DNA from: Setaria digitata
Taxonomy: Eukaryota; Nematoda; Chromadorea; Rhabditida; Setariidae
Assembly (NCBI GenBank): GCA_003640385.1
Contig: RCAB01000048.1
Location: forward strand, 168,313-232,312
Direction: 5' to 3'
DNA: 64,000 nucleotides
The notes below the pieces were generated by a model. That model worked only from the letters and a program-made list of their open reading frames with translations, searched no databases and had not been told where the DNA came from. A program made the translations under genes and the position numbers. Shown piece after piece: positions 1-14,173 of this stretch (the first letter of the stretch is position 1; every line of letters begins with the position of its first letter).

Positions 1-324
1 TGCATGCAAAAATTCTCGCTTGCTGAAAGGCGGCATCACTGTCGAAACTGTGGTCATATTTTTTGCAACCGGTGAGTTATTTCGTAGTTTAAGTGGATGA
101 TGTAATATCTATTCGTAATTTTGAAATCACGGAAAAATTATTGGCATGCTTTTGCGGTTTCAGTTGTCTATGCATAATCTTTTACGACGACTGAGAAATT
201 TTAAATCTCAGTTCGTTTCAGATGCAGCAGATTTGAAACCGATATAAAACATATGAAAATTTCAAAGCCCGTGCGTGTTTGTCAAAGTTGTTTCTTGCGT
301 TTGAAGGCAGAAGGAGTGTCCTGA
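1..324 (+). CDS. FYVE zinc-finger protein, 3' end (RUFY/EEA1-like)
   Basis: Partial gene; only the last two exons lie in the window (1-71 and 222-324, stop TGA 322-324). They encode the second half of a FYVE finger: the basic RRHHCRNCGHIFC motif, then after a phase-2 junction (CG|A) CSRF, and finally KPVRVCQSC, which supplies the RVC motif and the last zinc-ligand cysteine pair. The protein ends about 10 residues after the last cysteine. FYVE fingers bind phosphatidylinositol 3-phosphate on early endosomes. A FYVE at the extreme C-terminus is the architecture of EEA1 and RUFY proteins, but the N-terminal part that would decide between them is outside the window. Family call firm, subfamily uncertain. 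Confidence 0.85.
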
Positions 325-1809
325 AAAAGGAAAAATATATGAGGAAGGGACTTCCCTTTTTTTCCTAATAGCATATTGTATTTACTAGCCTATTTAAGGT
401 ATTATTAAGTATCATTTTTCCAAAAATTTTTCTTTTGATCTCATAGTCCATTGTGATTGAACTTTGTCTTGTGGCTTAGTTTTATCTTTCCATTCTTAAT
501 AGTCATTATCATTGCATAATAAACTGATTTGCAAATTACTGCATATATATAGTTTATCCAAAAGGATATCGAGATATGCAGAACAGAATTGTTTAACCCT
601 GAGGTTGTATGGATGTTAGTGCATGGCGAAAAGTGTTTATCTGAAATTTTATAATAGTTCGAAATTTACGCTTAGTTTGTTAGCTGGTTGTTGGTCAAGG
701 GACATGAAGTTTATTGGCATTTAAGTATATTTTTTAATTCACTAAGTTTGTGGAAACCGGAATGTTATTTTTGGGAGCATATGGGATACGCTAGTGCATA
801 TTGTGACGACACGTTAGGGAGTTTTGCGATCCTGAAGCGATTTTGTTTTGTGAATATTATGACTTGATGACAGCATCTGAATCTGTATCATTTTTTTCTT
901 TTTTTTTTTCTGTTGGTGGTTGTTAGCTCTCCTTTATATTCTAATAAAGTTTTGCTTCGAGTTCGTTCTAAAAGGAAAGAAGATGGAATATAAGAGGAGC
1001 TAGTAGTTGAATGGTAGAGAATTCATTGACGGTGGACAGGTTTTCAGGTGGAAAGATATTTCCCTTGTTCGACCTCCCTCATTGCTGTGTTTCGGTTTTT
1101 TTTTTTTTTTTTATTGTTTATCATGTAAGAATTTGTGGTTTTTAAGAGTATTTGGAAACATCGCTCTCAGTTGAGTTTTAGGCAGTTTGTTCAAATTATT
1201 GGTAAACTAAAACAGTCTGGAGTTTTACATAAGAGTTGGTGTTCGGCGCTGGGGGCAGTTAATTAAAGGGTTACTTTATGGCATGAAGGGGTCAAAGGTA
1301 AAGATTGAGCTTAGGACTTAGTTGTGAACTTCAGGCTGTTCGGCGTGGCTTTCATGGGCTAAAATGATTTAAGCTTTGCATTGTTTCTTGGGAAAGTAGG
1401 TTGGGCGGTTGGGAATAATTCGGAAGAGGGTGGGATGGGAGTTTTCATAAAATTCCAGAAGTGTGTTACAAGGCTACCAGTGTTGTCCACTGAGGTGTCG
1501 GTTAGTATGCGGTGGTTTGTCTGAGGTCATGAGCTCGTGAATGCTAGTTGTTAATTAATAAGGGAAAGGTTGCCAGGAGTTATGTCATATTACTGCGTTT
1601 ATCCTGTATCCGCGGTCACCAGTATATTGAGTTTGAGGGTGTAAAGTAGCTTTTGATATAATGAGAACTATTGGTTAAGAACATGACGAACGGTGTAGGA
1701 TAGTACAAATCGATATACAGTATTTGATTCTCTTTCGGTAATCTTCCCTTTTTGAAATTTAATTCTTCCAGTTGAAGCTCTCAAAACACCGACAAAACGC
1801 TCATTTGAA
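325..1809. other. intergenic region upstream of the E2 gene
   Basis: No coding exon seen. It holds the FYVE-gene 3' flank, a T-run near 1096-1112, and, 5' of it, a sequence resembling a pol III A box (1004-1014) with a weak B-box-like sequence (about 1065-1075). A good 3' splice acceptor (ATTCTTCCAG) ends at 1771, 38 nt before the E2 start codon; it would suit spliced-leader trans-splicing or a 5' UTR intron. Confidence 0.5.
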
Positions 1810-3324
<1,515 letters not shown>

Positions 3325-4393
3325 TAAGTCAGAGCATATGTGTGAGGTTGCAGGTTGATGCGTTACGTTGCCTTATTGAGCAAGGTAAAGCGTCTGCATG
3401 CCTTATCTAAATAAAAACATCATCGCTGTTACATTTATTATATGGGCAGTTTTTTGATTTCTTGATTGTGAGAACTTACTTGCCTTTAAGTTTTCCCAGA
3501 ATTAGTTGCCGTGCAGAGTTTATTTTACTTTATTTTATTTCGTAACTCCAAAATAATATATGTCAGCGCATTCCTGCCATTTTCCTTTTCTTTGCAGCAC
3601 TTGTTCTATCGTTTTAGATGTAGCTCTGAGTGCTATGCATAAAAAATAAGTAAATAAACTTTTGTTTTTCGAAGATCTGTACTGTGTAGCATGGATTTTC
3701 CATTTTCCCTTTCTGCTGTTATGCTCTTTCAATTTTTTCATCCTGAAATACATCTAGTTCAAGTGTTCTTTTTTGGGGTTTGTCGCTTGTTCATTCTGTG
3801 AACTTTTGCGATTTTATACTCCTTATTTGTTCTTTTTTTGTTTCTCTGTAGCAATCTCTGCTGCGTATAAGTGATACATACAAACTTAAATACCATTTCT
3901 TTATTTGCGTATAAAATTTTAAAAAGATATTTTATCCTCGTTATTTCTTTGCTGTTCGGCATATTTTGCTGTCGAGAGCACACCATAGTATTTTCGCTGT
4001 TAAAATCTTTTTTTCTTCCATGCTACGTTTGGGTTCTCCAGTTTGAGAGAGAAGAGATAGTTAAAGTCATTGATGTATGAAGTTTTCCCGATAATGGATT
4101 GTGACTTCATGAACTTCGTGTTCGGTTAGTAAAATTGCTAAGATGTTCTTAGTGGTTGGTTATTGCGTCTTTGGTTGTCTTTTTTTGGTGTCGTCTCAAA
4201 ATTGGTGGTTTTAAAGTGAAGAAGCTTGGTAGCTAGAGGTGCCGTGCTTCGTAGATCGTCTAGGACGACGTTTGAGTCTTTTGCTTTGGCTTTCATTTGC
4301 ATGTTAGTAAACATCATTGTGAATTTCAGAAGTGCAGTATTTTCGTGTCAGGTTTCTTAACGTTTTTTGTGCAAAGACGCTGATGCGCGCAAT
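3325..4393. other. intergenic region between E2 and MINDY genes
   Basis: T-rich sequence with no coding exon recognised. Short open frames here have no family resemblance. An acceptor-like TTTCAG just before 4330 could mark the 5' end of the MINDY transcript. Confidence 0.5.
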
Positions 4394-7300
4394 ATGGTGG
4401 GCAGGACTGAAAATGGTTCAGAAGCAGACGAGCAAAGTGCTGAAAGCGAATCTTGTGTTTATTATGTAAATTTCTCTGAAGTGTTAAACTAAAAGTGGTT
4501 TTGGAGTTGCTTACCTGTATCGCCGATGGTTACGCGAAAGATTTTTGGGGGACCCCACTTCGTCCACAGTAAGCGGCGAATGCGCTTTCTGGGCGGGGTG
4601 TCATGAAGGGTGAGGTTTGAACCAAAGAAGGTGTTTCCGAATAGAGTAACTGGATTGTGCATTGCTGAATATATAATGTTTCATTATTCAGATAAAATGG
4701 GTAGATGTAGAAGGCGTGGATTACGCAGTTGTGATGCAAAATGAGAATGGACCGTGTCCTTTATTAGCTGTTATCAATGTACTTCTTTTGCGAGGTCATA
4801 TTTCATTATTTCTTGGTTTTTATCATATTTATATCCGTAGAGGAAATTTGTTTGTATGACCTGAGATTCGAGTGGGGGAAATGAGGTAAGAAATAAATAT
4901 GGAGTTTTGTAATTGGCTCAAAACTCTCTGAAGAATAGATGACTAGGAAATCTGACTTTGTTGTTTAAAACAGTTTGTATTTTTAAACATTTCTAGGACA
5001 AATTACTTTACCATGTGGTTCGACACAAGTCAGCCAAAAAAAACTACTGCAGTTCGTTGCAGATTGTATACTTCGTCTCAAACCCAAAGTTAGCCTTTTT
5101 TGAATGCTTAATGTTGCGAAATTTTCGAAAGTATGATTAATGCTGTAATATACAGTACTAAATGGTGTATTTCACAGAGCTGTAATAACTTTTCATATTT
5201 AACAAATAAACACATACATCATTTAAATGAGAAAGTTTCTGCATATTAGTTCTCACTACAGGGATAATTTCTGGTGTTTCAGGATATCGATGACGCTGAA
5301 TTACCAAATTATGAGCAGAATGTATCGGATGTACTTACTTTAATACCTTCTCTACCAAAGGGTCTCGATGTGAACATTCATTTTACTGGGTCTGTTGCTC
5401 TTTCTCCTGTTTATTTTTATAATGAGTACTTTTGTTATGTGAACTTCCGTCATTTCAGTTCTTTAGCAACAAAAAAGTTGCTAAATCTACTGAACATTTT
5501 TTAGAGTAAAAAAGTTTGAATACACGCCTGCATGCGCACTATTTGATATTCTGAATATACCACTAGTGCATGGTTGGATTATCGATCAAGGAGATCAAGA
5601 ATTGTGTATGCTGATTTTCATTTTCTTTTTCCTTAAAATTCCTCGCATCAAGTTAGAATAATCCTGTTTTTAGTTAAGCATAATACTTAAATCACTGTTT
5701 TTGTTACATTTCAAATTTAAATATAATTCCCTCGCTCCTTTATGTGGTATGCATTCCTGCCATCTTCCCCAGTAACTTCTATATTTTGTGCAAATATCTT
5801 TCGTAACGACGTAACGAATTAGAAAATTAAATTACAGAAAGGTGTTTGTATGTTTTTTATGAGCGAAATGCTTATATCGGGAGATAGTTTGGGTAAATGA
5901 TATATGTTTTGTCGATTGTTTTTGGTAGTGAAGAGATTAGCACCATATTGTTATGGCCATCACCCGAATACTTTCGGTAACCAGTCTCTCTTTCATCATA
6001 TTATTCAGTTCCTTATTTTAGTTCAGAAGAAATCCATTTTTGTGCAAAGCTCATTTCTCCTTTTTTTTTCAGTGAAGATCATGGATGGATTAAGCTACAA
6101 CCGGATAGTGGAGAAAATTGTTACTACAAACAATGAATCTGAAAATTGTTTGTTGAGAAATTTTCTGGATTCCAGTGCGTCTCAGTTAACAACACAGGGA
6201 ATTGCCGAACTATTGTCAAATCTGAATGAAGGGGAAATCGCTGTACTTTTCCGAAATAATCATTTCCAGACACTAGCAAAGCAAAAGGTTTGTGATATTC
6301 ATGCTTTGGAATTTCTGGTAATGTTTTTTGCGTATTTGTTATACCTCTTTACTAGATTTTTTGATGGGAGTTCTACATTTGTCGTGCATTTTCAGTACAT
6401 GACATGTGCCGAAAATTACTACTATTAAAATTAATGGGAGAGATTAGATTTTTTTTTTTTGTCCTTTACTTTTGTGAGATCGTGCGGAATTCTTCTTTCA
6501 GGATGCACTCTATGTTTTAGTCACTGATATGGGGTTTCTCGGTGAATCTGCAGTTGTGTGGGAAACACTAGATTGTGTTGATGGAAATTCCACATTCGTT
6601 GATGCAGTTTTCAGTGTATCGAATAAGCCAGAAATTGTTGCTAACGAAAATACTGAGCAAGTTCATTTTATGCTTGTCGGTCTCTACTCATTGACCTTAT
6701 TTTTTAACCTTCAAACTTCTTCACAGTTATTTTTCGAAAAGATGAAAGTTTGGCTAATTTGGCAGCAGTCACCACATTGTAGGTGCATTAAACTGTAATT
6801 TCAAAGGAATTTTAAATTGCATACTGAAGTTTTGGATCTGTGGCAGCAGTTTTAAAGCTCAAGCTCAGCATTATGTTATTTCTTCCACCTTAATTTACCA
6901 CTTTTTTTTCTTGTCTTTTTTTTTTTTTTTTTTTTTTTCCAAGATATAGCCGGTTTTTTTTTCAGTTACTTATTGGCTCTGTCCATACAAAAAGCTGAGA
7001 AAGAAAGTAAACAAGATCGAAACATGTAAACATTTCCCTTTTTTCCTTTTTCTTTTTAAAATACTGAAAATCCTTCATATTCTCGGAAGAAAGAGATTTG
7101 GCTTAAACTGCATTTTTAATAGATATATCTCATTTTTATAGTGTCTCTTATGTGATTCTTCTATTTTACTAATTTTTGCTTTTTCTATCTCTCATGGGGC
7201 TATTTTTTAGACACGAAATAGGTTTGTATAGTGAGGAATATGATGTGCAGGATGAAGTTCCACGGGGACGTGCATTATCCTTGTCTACTCAAGCTGTCCG

Positions 7301-7441
7301 ACCACACAAAAATTACAACGTTTGTTCAGTCAATTTTTTCTTCTGTTTACAAATGTATTACTTGAGCAGTTAATTTATTAATTTAGAATTTTAACTATGT
7401 TCTCTTATTTCCATGACTACTTGCAGTGTTTGATATTGTGA
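4394..7441 (+). CDS. MINDY-1/2 (FAM63) family deubiquitinase
   Basis: Eleven exons: 4394-4465, 4692-4794, 4997-5088, 5283-5389, 5505-5605, 6073-6287, 6502-6679, 6727-6778, 6966-7025, 7211-7319, 7427-7441; 367 residues. Catalytic features of the MINDY cysteine protease fold are present: Gln40 and Cys46 in MQNENGPCPLLA and His222 in FRNNHFQTL. Further family blocks are NYEQNVSD, GLDVNIHFTG, FEYTPACALFDIL and LVTDMGFL. A C-terminal helix (YLLALSIQKAEKE) aligns with the ubiquitin-interacting motif of MINDY1. The family trims Lys48-linked polyubiquitin. The protein ends in CLIL, a CaaX-like tail. The junction between exons 7 and 8 (donor GTCTCT after 6679) is the least certain; all other joins are forced by frame. 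Confidence 0.93.
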
Positions 7442-8608
7442 AGCAGTAATCGCTGGTGAAAAACTGTTGTCAGAGTCTTTTAAAAGAGCCTAATTGCAAT
7501 ACCAGTGTCGATGATTGGATGACTTGAAATGTTGCGCTTTAAATTTTTCTTTCGACATTTTCACAAAGCTGCCAATTAGTTTAGTACCAGTTGTTTTATA
7601 ATATTCAGATTATTTGCTGTAGTGCTGGGAAAGGTCATACATAATTCATTTTTCTTTAGCTATGTCTTAAATTTTGTAGATTTTATCAGAGTTTTCTTTT
7701 TCTTTTCCTTTGTAACGTACATCAGAATTTTCGGTGATTTCTCGTTGTAGATTTTGCGAGCTATTTTGCCAGTTAAAAAAAAAAAAAAAATGATGCAGTG
7801 TTTCATTGTGTTTGTTCCTTATTGTACTGATATCTGAGGCATCGTTTTTTAATTCCAAATACTTGCAATATATCTTCGAGGTTTCTGTGATTGTGCTTTT
7901 TTCATTTTTGTGGGCATCGAAGTCATTTATTTCTGTAACAGGAAGTATAGATAAATTTCTTATTAAATTTATTCAAGTAAATAATATCTATATATTTGTA
8001 TGCTATATACTAGAAAGTTTTATCTTCTAGAAACGTTTCTTAGACATTTCAATCTCTTTAACGTTCGAAAAGTAAATGCTTCTAATGTTGTGCTTCTTTT
8101 TGCAAAGTCTCCTTCATTCTGTTCTTGAAATTAAAAGAGTGCTTTGATTTATTTTCTTTTTTGAACTTTTTCTTTCTTAATATCAAGTGAATAATAGGTA
8201 GTGTAAGAATTTCTATATTTTCGTAAATCTCGATTTATCCTGTCAATTATTGTTGGTTCATTTTACTGAAAACAAATAAAATGAATGAGAAAATGTTGGG
8301 TCCTTCAGTCTCTGCTTATCTTCGGAACTATCTGTTGAGTTTATTTTATATAGAATTTGTGAGTGAATTTAAGATAATTTACAGAGAACTTCGAAAGGGC
8401 TCAAAGTGCATGTTCTGCAGTTTCCCTCATATTCTTTGGATCTGATTACGGAACATAAAAGGACGATGCTTGTTAGTTACTGGGATTCATGCTCGATCTA
8501 AAGCAACGTTTCATCTTTTTTTTTTGTTGTATTGAGCTGGTTTATAGGATTTGTAAAAACGGAAAATTACACATCTGTTTGAGGAGACAAGGGGCTTCTG
8601 TATGACGG
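7442..8608. other. intergenic region between MINDY and ATG7 genes
   Basis: AT-rich, with a 16-A run near 7775-7790 and no recognisable coding exon. A TTTATAG acceptor-like site near 8547 precedes the ATG7 start codon by about 60 nt and may mark the mature 5' end. Confidence 0.45.
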
Positions 8609-11600
8609 ATGGAGGTGAAATTTGTTCCCTTCACAACTTTCGTTGATCCGTTGTTTTGGGATGAACTGGGTTTGCGGAAATTGAACGATTGGAAGTTGGA
8701 TGAACAACCGCATTCAATCACCGCTACATATTGCAACCGTAATAAATTTTTTTTTTAACCTAGATCTGTTTCAAACTGTATTAAGTATAAGTGGTTGCCC
8801 CCATAATGTGTACAGATCGATGAGCTTAGATGGTATTTGCTCATTATCGAATACTTTATTGAAGGCTTTACGGGGGAATTTACACCGTTTTCGATAGTCG
8901 CTTTAATCTCCTCACTTTTATTCCGTAAAAAAGATCGTTGACCAGATTTTGAAAAAATTGTTTAAAAAACATTTCTAATTTCCACTTAATTTGTCGAAAA
9001 GTGCTTGGAGTTTCTTTTTCGTTTAAGGAATTTGCAAGTTAACATTTGTCAGCACATCGTTATCGTCGTGAACATTTTGTTGAAAGCGAATAAGCTGAGC
9101 AAGATCATGATGAAATCTCCTGCACTGTTTTCCCTAGTATCATTAATTGTTACTGTTAAAATATTGACCCTACGATCCTTCTGCAATATTGTACTTAGTG
9201 AGATGAAGTATATGTGAAACATCGCAATATTATGGACAATAGTTTAGGTTTTAATGACTTGGGTATAGTCTTTCCTACTTTTATTTCAATAACGAATTTT
9301 TAGCATATGGTCGCTAATATGTCGAGGTCAGAAATGGTATTTTTTTTCCCTAAATTTTCATTAACTATAAATTGAATAAACAACATTGCAGAAGATCCAG
9401 GGACGTCGAGTACAAGATTATCTATATCATATGATGCATTTCTGGTGAAATCAGAATGGCACAGAAATGTGGTGCCTGTAAGTGGTTCAGTGCTTGCTGT
9501 GAATACTCATGAGACATTCAGAAATCTTGATAGGAAACAGATCTTGTACAGTGTTGCAGAAAAGGTCATTTTTTAAATTTCATATGCGCTTCTTTTAACT
9601 TTTCCGGCTAGCAGCTTCATTTATTGATTTCCATTCAATATGTTTTCAGTCGTTTTTCCGTATAAATATTCTCAGTAAAAGACTTGAGCTTCTATTTTCT
9701 TTTCTTTGGTCGTTTTATTCATTTAGTAGTTTTGATCGGTTATCTCATTCCATTTATCATAATCAAGTTAAAATTCCAGGTGAAACAGTGCATTGAGTCT
9801 TTGGAATGGCTTGAAAGGCCGTCATTACTGAATACATTTTATCTTACAGTTTACCCAGTTTGTTATTTTGTCTTTTTTCCTTATTTTGCATGCTGTGGTA
9901 GTTTGAGTTGTTACTGTGACTATATAATTACTGTGACTATATAATTTGCAGGATCTGAAAAAATACACTTTCCGTTACTGGAATTGTATTCCTGCTCTCC
10001 TTTATCCGCAAGCAGTTAGAATGTTATCAAATCCTACGCAGATTTCAGCCGAACTGGCTACTTCAATTCAAATGTTTAAAGCACTGCATCACAATGAAGC
10101 ATTTTTATTAGTGGGTACAACCCCGGCTCCTTTGTCATCAATAGTTTCAAATAATTTCGCATGGAGCAGTGACATCCATATCGTTTATCCAGATCCATCT
10201 ACCTTAACAGCTTTTCCTGGATGGCCGTTAAGGAATCTCTTAGCAGCAGTAGCTTACGTTCGGTATGTGAATTTAATTGCGTATTGTAAGAAATCATATC
10301 ATTGTCAGCAGTTCTGAAATCATCCCTTTCTAGGAAAGATTTACGAAACGCCAAATTCATTTGTTATCGGAGCGGTGGTGTCCCTAGTATCATTATTCAT
10401 CTTAGCTGGGAAACAGCTAGTGACCTGAGTACTGCTGCAGTTGGCTGGGAAAGAATAAAAGGTTCACTTACGCCTGCATTTATCAATCTGCGTGGCAGCT
10501 TAGATCCTCTAAAGTGAGTTGTCGTTTCGTTTTCCGAACTAACAATTTGAATTTGAAAATTATGAAAGAGTTTCTTCTTGGTTTGTTTTCGGATGTATTT
10601 TTTGCTGTAAAATGAAAAAGTTTGATGAAGCTTGATCACATAATTCATTAACTAACGTATGCTTTATTTTACCGCACTATAGTTTTTGTCTTTTCATACA
10701 GTAATGTTCTTAATTCTTATGATAGTGATTATAATTTATTTAGTGATAGACGATTTGTTTTTTCACTACATTTCAGGTTGATGGAGTTTAGTGCTGAGCT
10801 GAATTTGCGTCTAATCCGGTGGCGTTTGGTACCAAATATCAACCTTCAGCGCTTAATGAATTTGAAATGTTTGATATTAGGTGCTGGTACTTTGGGTTGC
10901 AACGTGGCACGTTCACTTCTTGCCTGGGGTGTTAAAAATTTTACATTCGTTGATGATGCTCGCATCTCTTACAGTAATGTAGTAAGGTCTGTTATTTTCT
11001 TAGTTTTAACTTGATTGAGGGGTAACTGTACTGATCAGTCAACCTTTTAAGTGAGGATGTAAAAGCTGCAGATATTGCTAGCTTTCTTTCATCATTAGAG
11101 GTTCATACTTTATAATGATAGTGATATATTTTTGATATATCTTATTTCGAGAAATTTTTCCAGACAGTCGCTGTTTAGTTTCGATGATGCTGCAAATGGA
11201 GGGAAATTCAAAGCCCTTACAGCTGCAGAAGGCCTTCGTAAAATAAATCCATTAATCAGTGCTGAAGGGATCTGCATGAAAATACCAATGCCAGGACACA
11301 GTGTCCCACAGCAAGGTTTTTTTTTTTTGAGGTTGGGGAATATATGAATGTGCAGTGTCGTTATTCTTATGCAATTTTCTTTTGTATTTCATAACAGAGG
11401 AAAAAGAAGTTGAAAAAACGGTGAGACATTTGGAAAACTTGGTAAAGCAACATGACGTAACATTTTTGTTACTGGATAGCAGGGAAGCAAGATGGTTGCC
11501 AACACTTATGACAACTTTCCATCACAAAGTTTGTTTCGCTGGTTTTTTGATTTCATCCACTTATTTCTATACTTCTAGTTCTGGTTCTACTGTGCTAAAT

Positions 11601-12560
11601 CTGTGTTTAAATTTCTGGAGTTGGAAGTTACTTAATTTCTGACTAATGGTCTTAGTAGTTTTAGTTGGCGATTAGTGTTGCGCTTGGATTCGATTGTTTT
11701 GTCGTTATTCGTCATGGCGTTTCCGATGATGAAGTCGATGAAGGTTCCGAACAGTCTCAGAATGATCCTAACATTGTTCCTGGTTCTCAATTAGGCTGTT
11801 ATTTTTGTAGTGATGTAACTGCACCTGGTAATTCTTCTCTTGATAGAACCATGGATCAACAGTGCACGGTTAGCACTTCCACTTCCTAGTTTTAGTCTTC
11901 AGCTAGATAATTTAGTGAAATAATGTTTTATGAACTTGGTTTATAATGAGAAGCAGAGGTCAAGTACGCAATTTTTAAATGGGTCTCACTTAACTTACAT
12001 GAAAATTTAAAATAATTTAGTTAACGCTAAGTATATGATGTGTTTTGCCCCACATTCATTATGTTTTATTGCAGGTGAGTCGTGCTGGCATATCCTCTGC
12101 TGCTTCTGGTGCAGCCGTAGAACTGCTTGCAGCTGTTGTCCAACATCCTAAAATGGGGGGTTCCCCTGCTCGTCTTGGTGAGAATGACGAGTCAACAACA
12201 GTTCTTGGCGCAACGCCGCATCAAATTAGATCTTTTCTCTCAAGATTTACTCAGGCAAGTTTCTAGCGTACTGTTGGCGTTGGTCTTGATGATTTAGCCT
12301 CTAACACAACTCTAAAATTTGTTGATTACAATTGAAAATGTTTGCAGATGACTCCGGCTGTCAAACGTTTTGAGCGTTGTGTTGCCTGTGGAACCGCTGT
12401 ACAGGCTGCATACCGCACGGATGACTTCCAGTTCTTGTTAAAAGTTTTCAATAGCCCGATTCATTTGGAACTCGTTTCTGGATTAGATCAGTTGCAGGCA
12501 ACTGCGACTGAAATGGATCTCAGAGAATTTGATGACAATGAGAGTGTTTCTTCTATTTGA
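8609..12560 (+). CDS. atg-7: ATG7, E1-like activating enzyme of autophagy
   Basis: Eleven exons: 8609-8738, 9392-9564, 9780-9848, 9952-10262, 10334-10513, 10777-10986, 11164-11315, 11398-11528, 11665-11868, 12075-12254, 12348-12560; 650 residues. ATG7 activates the ubiquitin-like ATG8 and ATG12 and passes them to the E2s ATG3 and ATG10. The start is the ATG opening [11 protein letters not shown], matching the family's N-terminal KLQFAPF block. Visible landmarks are the N-terminal domain ([13 protein letters not shown]), the ATP-binding loop [12 protein letters not shown] (GxGxxG at 323-328), [11 protein letters not shown], and the catalytic cysteine 519 in [11 protein letters not shown], which spans the exon 9/10 junction. 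The tail is acidic (EFDDNESV). Intron 10 uses a GC donor (CAG|GCAAGT); the obvious GT alternative breaks the frame. Confidence 0.97.
9913..9946. repeat. 17 bp direct tandem repeat, two copies
   Basis: ACTGTGACTATATAATT occurs twice in tandem at the 3' end of ATG7 intron 3, immediately before the acceptor at 9951. It may be a simple local duplication. Confidence 0.85.
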
Positions 12561-13198
12561 CAAACCTTAAAAACTTTATTGCAGACAAGCTTCACTTTCC
12601 TTGAGGTGTACTTTGCGTTACTTACTTGCCACTCTGTAATATAAAGTTGATTGAAATGAACTGCTGCTCTCCATTGTTTTGTCTTTCTCGAAGAGCAGCA
12701 GCAAGAAGCTAACTTTTCTGAATACTGTAATCGGTGACTTTTTCGGTTGAGCAGAAAAGTAGTTATCTGTTCTCGTGATTCTTGGATTTCCCGAAATCTC
12801 AACTAACAGTTTCCCCCCTCGGCGGTTATTAGTGTTTTTTTTTTATTTTGTCCCGCTCGCTTAACAGTCCTATCAGAACGAGCTTTCCTATATTCAAATA
12901 TTTCAAACCGATTCTGACCAAAAATTCGACTTCCTGCTACAATGAATCTATTACTTTAGTATTTTGCATTGTCGCTGTATATTCATATTATCATTTCAAA
13001 CTTCAGTTTAATTCCTTACCACTTCATCGTTGCTCGTACTGCGGAAGTGCCTGTACTTAACAGATTTTTATTAGGGTCAGAGTAAAGAAATTTAAATAGC
13101 ATAAATGTTATCTACGAAAGTACATGGATTACACTGGGAAACATGAATCATCTGAATTCAAAGAAGTGTGAATTTGTACAACAGAGTGTTCACACTCT
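12561..13198. other. convergent 3' region between ATG7 and UBL4-like genes
   Basis: Tail-to-tail intergenic stretch that must hold both 3' UTRs. An ATATAAA lies near 12640. No exon seen. Confidence 0.45.
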
Positions 13199-14173
13199 CT
13201 AATGAATGTGTTGATTTCTGAACCTTGCATAACGTTCCAGCTCTTCCAAACTGAAGCTTTTAACTTTTTTTGCCAAGCTCTGAATAAAAGTTACGACGTT
13301 AGCTATACCGCAATGAGAAACGGCTGCAAGAATTCTGCCATACGTACAAGCTTTCTGGTAAAATCATAACTTTTCCTTTAACTTTTAATTTGCTATATTT
13401 TAAACAATATCACTTCATTCGGATTTTACTAATATAATGAATTTCGACGAAATTACTAACGGCTTGGTATTTCTCGGCAATCAGTGGCAGGGCATTCGGA
13501 GGGTAATGGTCATAGAAGAAACTGCTCAAAATTTTTGAAATTGTCGGATTTACGTCAGTAGACGGGACATTTACAACATTGATTCGGCTGCTGTCTACGA
13601 TGCCGTACGATTCGAGACTTGCCTCTGTATCTGGAACTCAAACCCCGTGGCTGAGCTCTAACCTTTTTCTTTAAAATAGCTTAAAGTTTCTGAAACTTGC
13701 TTTGAAGGAAGCGCATATCAAGATGTGCCTAAGAAGCCTTGGGTTTCCAGCAATTCTGAATTGAAAAATCTAGCTCGAATAAACATAATTCTCAAGTACG
13801 GGAAGCAACGATAAAACACTGTTTCCCATCCATTTCAGTTTCCCTTATAAGAAGCATGCATCACTGAATCATGACTTCGCAACTTCTGAATCTAGGAAAC
13901 TTACTGCTGAGGGGATGCCCCTGATGAAGTAAACGCACAGCATCAGGAAACAGATCCAGGATCCCACCAATCTTTTCCTTCAGATTTGCCACAGTATCTT
14001 TGCTATCGACCTAAATGCAAGTAGCCAAATGAGAGAAATAAATTCATCACTTATTAAAATTAAAGTCTTGCCTCCAAAAGTTTCAGAAAAATAAGAAAAA
14101 ATGAAGCATGAAATGTTACAGTGATTGCGAAGACGCCACCCCTTGCATTCACTCTTTTCACATATAGTTTCAT
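13199..14173 (-). CDS. UBL4A: UBL4A/Get5-like ubiquitin-fold protein
   Basis: Four exons read on the minus strand: 14173-14120, 14010-13905, 13630-13461, 13279-13199; 136 residues (human UBL4A 157). The ubiquitin-like domain starts at Met1 (MKLYVKRVNARGG) and runs through TVANLKEKI and LLHQGHPLS to SLESYGIVDSSRINVV. A C-terminal helical region (ISKILSSFFYDHY, SFSLEELERYARF) aligns with the TUGS segment of UBL4A (ISKVLARHF, LTLDDIERLASRF), which binds BAG6. Homologues act in guided entry of tail-anchored proteins to the ER and in quality control. An in-frame stop lies a few codons upstream of the chosen ATG. The ubiquitin fold is clear; the UBL4 assignment rests on the C-terminal helices and is good but not certain. 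Confidence 0.8.

Noticed and set aside
12848..13060. 70-codon plus-strand frame after ATG7 ending in a CSYCGSACT pair
   Set aside because: Lies in the convergent 3' region, no upstream splice link, not zinc-finger spacing of a known type.
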